Shown here piece by piece: positions 17,990-21,862 of a stretch of DNA of 21,862 nucleotides. This DNA is from Buchnera aphidicola (Takecallis taiwana). Its GTDB lineage: Bacteria > Pseudomonadota > Gammaproteobacteria > Enterobacterales > Enterobacteriaceae. The DNA lies in NCBI RefSeq assembly GCF_039355125.1, contig NZ_CP134979.1, positions 411,118-432,979 of the forward strand. Direction: 5' to 3'. How positions within the stretch are numbered: position 1 is the stretch's first letter; each line of letters starts with the position of its first letter. The notes under the pieces are model-generated. The model was not told the DNA's origin and did no database searches. It was given only the letters and a program-made list of their open reading frames with translations. The position numbers were made by a program, and so were the translations under genes.

Positions 17990-18018
17990 AGTATACTATT
18001 TTAAATATATTTAGTCTA
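17990..18018 (-). promoter_or_regulatory. Probable promoter of tRNA-Trp
   Basis: On the minus strand TAGACT (18018-18013, 4 of 6 to TTGACA) and TATACT (17995-17990, 5 of 6 to TATAAT) are separated by 17 nt. The -10 box ends 12 nt before the tRNA 5' end, leaving a very short leader. The match is modest and the region AT-rich. Confidence 0.4.
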
Positions 18019-18188
18019 TTTAAAAATAAATCAAAAAATCACAAAATTAATTTTCGAATTTAATCGTTAGAAATATTACTATAAAAAATACATTATATAC
18101 AAAAAATAATATATTAATTTTTTAGATATTATAAAATAACATCATTTATATTAAAATTCTATATTATATAATTTATTAAAGGCATAAC

Positions 18189-19403
18189 ATGAAGTTTCCA
18201 ATTTATTTAGATTATGCATCAACAACACCGGTAGATACAGAAATAGTAAAAAAAATGATCAACTACCTCACTCTTAATGGTACATTTGGTAATTCTGCAT
18301 CACGATCACATCAATTTGGTTGGTTAGCAGAAGAAGCAATAGATATTGCACGTGAACAAATTGCAGAATTAATTCATGCTGATCCAAGGGAAATTATCTT
18401 TACTTCAGGTGCTACCGAATCTAATAATCTCGCTATTAAAGGTTGTTGTAGTTTTTATCGTAATAAGGGTAATCATATTATCACAAGTAGTACTGAACAT
18501 AAATCAGTATTAGATACTTGTAGATATCTAGAACAAAAGAAATACTCTGTTACATATATTAATCCAAAAAAAAATGGTATAATTGATTTACAAGATATTA
18601 TAAAAAACATAAAAAAAAATACAATATTAATTTCAATTATGTATGTTAATAATGAAACTGGAACTATACAAGATATAAACAATATTTCCAACATATGTCG
18701 TAAAAAAAATATTTTTTTACATGTAGATGCAACACAAGCTATAGGTAAAATACCAATCAATTTAAACAAGACTTATATTAATTTAATGTCATTTTCAGCA
18801 CATAAGATTTATGGACCGAAAGGTATTGGTGTATTATATATTAAACGTAAACCAAGAATTAGACTAACTCCACAAATACATGGCGGGAGCCATGAACGAG
18901 GAATGCGATCTGGTACATTACCAGTACATCAAATTGTTGGTATGGGCGCTGCATGTAAAATTGCAAACCGTAATCTACCTCATGAAATAACACGTATATT
19001 TCATTTACGTAATATGCTTTGGGACGGTATTAAAAATATTGAAGAAATATATTTAAATACTAATTTACAATATAGTGCACCACATATTTTAAATGTAAGC
19101 TTTAATTTTGTAGAAGGTGAATCTTTAATCATGGCATTAAAAAATCTAGCAGTGTCATCTGGATCTGCTTGTACCTCAGCAAGTTTAGAACCGTCATATG
19201 TACTAAAAGCATTAGGCTTGAAAGACGAATTAGCACATAGCTCAATTAGATTTTCAATAGGACGGTTTACAACAGAAGCAGAAATTACATATACAATCAA
19301 TATGATTCATACAGCAATACATAAATTACGTGAATTATCCCCATTATGGGAAATGTTTAAAGATGGCATTGATCTAAATAAAGTAAAATGGCAACATAAC
19401 TAA
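18189..19403 (+). CDS. iscS: Cysteine desulfurase IscS
   Basis: IscS is the PLP enzyme that takes sulfur from cysteine for Fe-S clusters and tRNA thiolation. It has 404 residues, equal to E. coli. The PLP lysine is K206 in [12 protein letters not shown], and the persulfide cysteine is C328 in [25 protein letters not shown] and HVDATQAIG are also present. The C-terminal tail [16 protein letters not shown], the part that docks IscU, is kept. AAAGG sits about 6 nt before the ATG. The regulator gene iscR, which precedes iscS in E. coli, is missing; the 211-nt gap to tRNA-Trp has no recognisable IscR site. iscU follows at 21 nt. Confidence 0.98.
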   Translation: MKFPIYLDYASTTPVDTEIVKKMINYLTLNGTFGNSASRSHQFGWLAEEAIDIAREQIAELIHADPREIIFTSGATESNNLAIKGCCSFYRNKGNHIITSSTEHKSVLDTCRYLEQKKYSVTYINPKKNGIIDLQDIIKNIKKNTILISIMYVNNETGTIQDINNISNICRKKNIFLHVDATQAIGKIPINLNKTYINLMSFSAHKIYGPKGIGVLYIKRKPRIRLTPQIHGGSHERGMRSGTLPVHQIVGMGAACKIANRNLPHEITRIFHLRNMLWDGIKNIEEIYLNTNLQYSAPHILNVSFNFVEGESLIMALKNLAVSSGSACTSASLEPSYVLKALGLKDELAHSSIRFSIGRFTTEAEITYTINMIHTAIHKLRELSPLWEMFKDGIDLNKVKWQHN

Positions 19404-19424
19404 ACTTCAAGATAAGGTAAACAT

Positions 19425-19805
19425 ATGACATATAGTAAAAAAGTTATTGATCATTACGAAAATCCTCGTAATGTCGGATCTTTTAAAAACGTACAATCTA
19501 AAAAAATTGGTAGTGGACTAGTTGGTGCTCCAGCTTGTGGAGATGTTATGAAATTACAAATTAAAGTTAATGAAAAAGGAATTATTGAAGATGCTTGTTT
19601 CAAAACATACGGATGCGGTTCCGCAATTGCCTCAAGTTCTTTAATTACCGAATGGATTAAAGGAAAATCTATAGAAGAAGCGGAGAAAATTACAAATACT
19701 ACTATTGCGGATGAATTAGATTTACCACCGGTAAAAATTCACTGTTCAATTCTTGCAGAAGATGCAATTAAAGCAGCAATTCAAGACTATAAAAAAAAAA
19801 AATAA
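19425..19805 (+). CDS. iscU: Fe-S cluster assembly scaffold IscU
   Basis: IscU is the scaffold on which IscS, CyaY and ferredoxin build [2Fe-2S] clusters. It has 126 residues (E. coli 128). The ligands C38, D40, C64, H106 and C107 are all present, one number higher at C38 because of a one-residue insertion near 25. The HscA recognition motif LPPVK (100-104) is intact although hscB and hscA are absent from the cluster. The reading frame ends with four Lys codons, a run of 12 A directly before TAA, a likely slippage site. AAGG at 19414-19417 serves as ribosome-binding site. iscS is 21 nt upstream and fdx is 120 nt downstream. Confidence 0.98.
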   Translation: MTYSKKVIDHYENPRNVGSFKNVQSKKIGSGLVGAPACGDVMKLQIKVNEKGIIEDACFKTYGCGSAIASSSLITEWIKGKSIEEAEKITNTTIADELDLPPVKIHCSILAEDAIKAAIQDYKKKK

Positions 19806-19816
19806 CAATTTTCAGC

Positions 19817-19862
19817 ATTCCTGACATATTTACATGTTATATAATTGTAATATTTCAGGAAT
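19817..19862 (+). other. Long hairpin between iscU and fdx
   Basis: The outer stem ATTCCTGA (19817-19824) pairs with TCAGGAAT (19855-19862). After one C/T mismatch, ATATT pairs with AATAT; after a one-base bulge, ACA pairs with TGT, closing an 11-nt loop. That gives 16 base pairs in total. No T run follows on the plus strand, so it is not a standard terminator. It may stabilise the iscSU mRNA or be a processing site (inference). Confidence 0.5.
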
Positions 19863-19925
19863 ATACAAACCGAATATATAGAGTAAATATTATAAAAATA
19901 AATTTATTTTAATAAGGCTAATAAT

Positions 19926-20246
19926 ATGTCAAAAATTATTTTTTTACCAAATAAAATTTTATTATCAAAACAAAAAATATGTATTATGAAAATTGGTGAA
20001 ACCATTTTAGACATTGCTTTAAAAAATAATATTAATATGCAACACGCATGTGAAAAATCATGCGCTTGTAGTACCTGTCATTGTATTATTCGACAAGGAT
20101 ATGAATCATTATCGGAAATTACAGAAAAAGAAAATGATGTGCTAGATAAAGCATATGGTGTTGAATACTATAGTCGTTTAGCTTGCCAGGCAAAAATCTT
20201 AAATTTAAATATAACTATTAAAGTTGAAATACCACAGACAAAATAA
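19926..20246 (+). CDS. fdx: [2Fe-2S] ferredoxin, isc type
   Basis: This adrenodoxin-type ferredoxin gives electrons to IscU-bound cluster assembly. It has 106 residues (E. coli 111), the C-terminal few being lost after VEIPQTK. The cluster ligands are C42, C48, C51 and C87 in HACEKSCACSTCHC and RLACQAK; C46 and C53 are also conserved. AAGG lies 8 nt before the ATG at 19926. It follows iscU after a 120-nt gap where hscB and hscA stand in E. coli. Reduction could come from Fpr (3256-4005). It is convergent with der, whose stop codon is 23 nt away. Confidence 0.97.
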   Translation: MSKIIFLPNKILLSKQKICIMKIGETILDIALKNNINMQHACEKSCACSTCHCIIRQGYESLSEITEKENDVLDKAYGVEYYSRLACQAKILNLNITIKVEIPQTK

Positions 20247-20269
20247 ATAAATAAAATTTAAAAATATAT

Positions 20270-21634
20270 TTATCGAATCATATATGGATTGCTTTTATTT
20301 TTAAAAATAATTTTAATAATACTACCAAAAAGATGTAACCGATCTTGAAAAAAATTTATTAAATAACGTTTATAATTTTTTGAAATATACATTAATTGAT
20401 TTCCATGTATTACAATTGTAGGCGGGTTATATCCTCCGGGATGTGCATATTGTAATTTTATTTGTTTACCCCGAATCACTTTCGGAGGATACTCCTGAAT
20501 CGCTTGATACATTATCTTTGTTAATTCAGAAGATTTCATAATAAAATTAATATTATTATTTAATTTATTAATTAAAAAAAATATTTTCTTTATACCTATT
20601 TGATATAAAGCAGAAATAAAATGAATATAAAAACAATGTATAATTTTATACTTATAATATAAATAATTTCTTATTTTATTTTTTTCTACAATAGATAATT
20701 TTTCTGATTTATTAATTAATATTAATATTTTTTTTCCAGATTGAATCATAACATTTAACAACCATAGATCTTGCTTATTAAAACCATCAGTATAATCTAC
20801 AATTAAAATTGAAATATGAGTATTAGCAATAGCATGTAAAGTTTTTAATATTGATAATGATTCAACTGAAGTATTATTCTTTTTACGTACCCCGGCTGTA
20901 TCCATAATAACATATTTTTGTTTTTGAAAAATTATTGTATCTGTAATACTATCTCGTGTTGTACCAGGAATATTACAAGTCACTGCCCGCTGTTTCTTTA
21001 GTAACGCATTAAACAATGTTGATTTACCTACATTTGGTTTTCCAATAAGAGCAATCATAATATTTTTTAATACATTAGAATTTGTTTTTTTAATTATATT
21101 ATTACATGAAATATTTCCGGGTAGTAATATATGTTGATTATACCAAATTTGTATTTTATTTTTTAATCTTGATATTCCTAAAGACTTTAATGCTGAAATT
21201 AAAAAAATTTCTTTAATACCGAAACAAAAATATTCACTAAATTTATATTGATAATCTTGAATTGTATCAATTTTATTAATAATAATAAAAATCGTTTTTG
21301 ACTGTTTACGTATTCTATGCAATAAAATTTTATCTGCTTCAGTAATACCTGTCTTCATGTTAAAAACAAATAAAACTAACGATGCTTCACGAATTGCAAT
21401 AAATGTTTGATTTAAAATGCTTTTTTGTATATTATTATTATCAGTATCTAATTGTATACCTGCTGTATCAATAAGATTAACAATAGAATTTTTTAAATGT
21501 AATATACCATACTGTCGATCTCGTGTAAAATTTATTGTATGATGCACGATAGCAACATTCTTATTTATTAATTTATTAAATAATGTTGATTTACCGACAT
21601 TAGTTTGTCCCACTAAGACTATATTGAATATCAT
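20270..21634 (-). CDS. der: Ribosome biogenesis GTPase Der (EngA)
   Basis: Der carries two tandem GTPase domains and a KH-like domain and helps mature the 50S subunit. It has 454 residues (E. coli 490). Domain 1: G1 GQTNVGKS (9-16), G3 DTAG (56-59), G4 NKID (120-123). Domain 2: G1 GKPNVGKS (198-205), G2 GTTRDS, G3 DTAG (245-248). Its G4 is NKSE (308-311) instead of NKxD. The linker between domains (about 165-195) is short and lacks the usual acidic run. The KH-like domain is present (HPGGYNPPTIVIHGNQ), but the protein stops at NPYMIR, missing the basic tail of about 25 residues. The ATG at 21634 fits the family start; CGAGG lies 10 nt upstream. Very A/T-rich codon use fits its neighbours. Confidence 0.94.
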   Translation of the reverse strand: MIFNIVLVGQTNVGKSTLFNKLINKNVAIVHHTINFTRDRQYGILHLKNSIVNLIDTAGIQLDTDNNNIQKSILNQTFIAIREASLVLFVFNMKTGITEADKILLHRIRKQSKTIFIIINKIDTIQDYQYKFSEYFCFGIKEIFLISALKSLGISRLKNKIQIWYNQHILLPGNISCNNIIKKTNSNVLKNIMIALIGKPNVGKSTLFNALLKKQRAVTCNIPGTTRDSITDTIIFQKQKYVIMDTAGVRKKNNTSVESLSILKTLHAIANTHISILIVDYTDGFNKQDLWLLNVMIQSGKKILILINKSEKLSIVEKNKIRNYLYYKYKIIHCFYIHFISALYQIGIKKIFFLINKLNNNINFIMKSSELTKIMYQAIQEYPPKVIRGKQIKLQYAHPGGYNPPTIVIHGNQLMYISKNYKRYLINFFQDRLHLFGSIIKIIFKNKSNPYMIR

Positions 21635-21720
21635 ATATTAAAAACCTCGAATGAAAAAATATTATTTAATATATTTCAGTTAACATAAATATATTCAATC
21701 ATATCATTATACAGAGGTAT

Positions 21721-21862
21721 GATATATCTTTTTTTATAGGCAATACTAATGTTGTATGATACATCTTTTTTTATAGGCAATACTAATGTTGTATGATACA
21801 TCTTTTTTTATAGGCAATACTAATGTTGTATGATACATCTTTTTTTATAGGCAATACTAATT
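21721..21862. repeat. 37-bp tandem repeat, about 3.8 copies, at the window edge
   Basis: Units start at 21721, 21758, 21795 and 21832 with exact 37-bp spacing; the last is cut by the window end after 31 bases. Each has GATACATC, seven T, ATAGG, CAATACTAAT and GTTGTAT. The copies are identical except for one substitution in the first (GATATATC) and the final base of the last (T for G). The junction gives TGTAT-G-ATACA, a short palindrome. It lies 87 nt upstream of the der start codon. No ORF crosses it. The preceding 21635-21720 is AT-rich with nothing recognised. Confidence 0.95.

Noticed and set aside
18473..18769. 98-codon ORF antisense to iscS (and a similar one at 19001-19300)
   Set aside because: Opposite a highly conserved gene, no start context and no recognisable protein.
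21721..21862. CRISPR array or replication origin iterons
   Set aside because: The units abut directly with no variable spacers, there are no cas genes, and no DnaA-box-like sequence or dnaA/gidA gene is present.

Overview
The window is very AT-rich, with intergenic DNA almost entirely A/T and poly-A runs inside genes. It is gene-dense and carries only short housekeeping and amino-acid-synthesis genes. Gene content and order fit a reduced gammaproteobacterial insect endosymbiont, and the order matches what I recall of Buchnera aphidicola of aphids (ynfM-dapF-cyaY ... rho-trxA-rep-ilvC-ilvD ... iscS-iscU-fdx-der). The identification rests on recognised protein families and remembered gene order, not on a database search. 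I see no phage, insertion sequence, CRISPR array, rRNA or toxin-type accessory gene.

Layout: (1) 1-191, AT-rich, nothing recognised; orn, then tRNA-Gly(GCC). (2) rpmE on the minus strand, divergent from the hslV-hslU protease operon and fpr. (3) A minus-strand block with epmA and a 430-residue protein of unknown function, separated by the best intrinsic-terminator candidate in the window; then rsmJ on plus, convergent with the transporter ynfM. (4) dapF-ynfM on minus, cyaY divergent on plus. (5) A long minus-strand run in transcription order: tRNA-Trp, ilvD, ilvC, rep, trxA, rho, tRNA-Arg, tRNA-His, tRNA-Pro. (6) iscS-iscU-fdx on plus, convergent with der on minus. (7) Four copies of a 37-bp tandem repeat upstream of der at the right edge. 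No stretch over 300 bases lacks a gene.

Several segments are collapsed versions of ancestral enterobacterial neighbourhoods with the intervening genes deleted: orn-tRNA-Gly, rpmE...hslVU...fpr, trpT...ilvD...ilvC-rep...trxA-rho, and argX-hisR-(leuT)-proM. Biologically, the window supplies branched-chain amino acid synthesis (IlvC, IlvD), the last racemisation towards lysine and peptidoglycan (DapF), and iron-sulfur cluster assembly (IscS, IscU, Fdx, CyaY). The last system serves IlvD, an Fe-S enzyme. Also present are RNA turnover (Orn), transcription termination (Rho), replication support (Rep), ribosome and translation factors (L31, RsmJ, Der, EpmA), redox proteins (TrxA, Fpr) and an ATP-dependent protease.

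The most interesting points are a C-rich, pyrimidine-only tract in the rho leader that looks like a Rho loading site, the loss of hscB-hscA between iscU and fdx although IscU keeps the HscA recognition motif, a 46-nt hairpin in that gap, the orphan 430-residue protein, changed or lost segments in Der and Rep, long poly-A runs inside iscU and ynfM, and the terminal tandem repeat.
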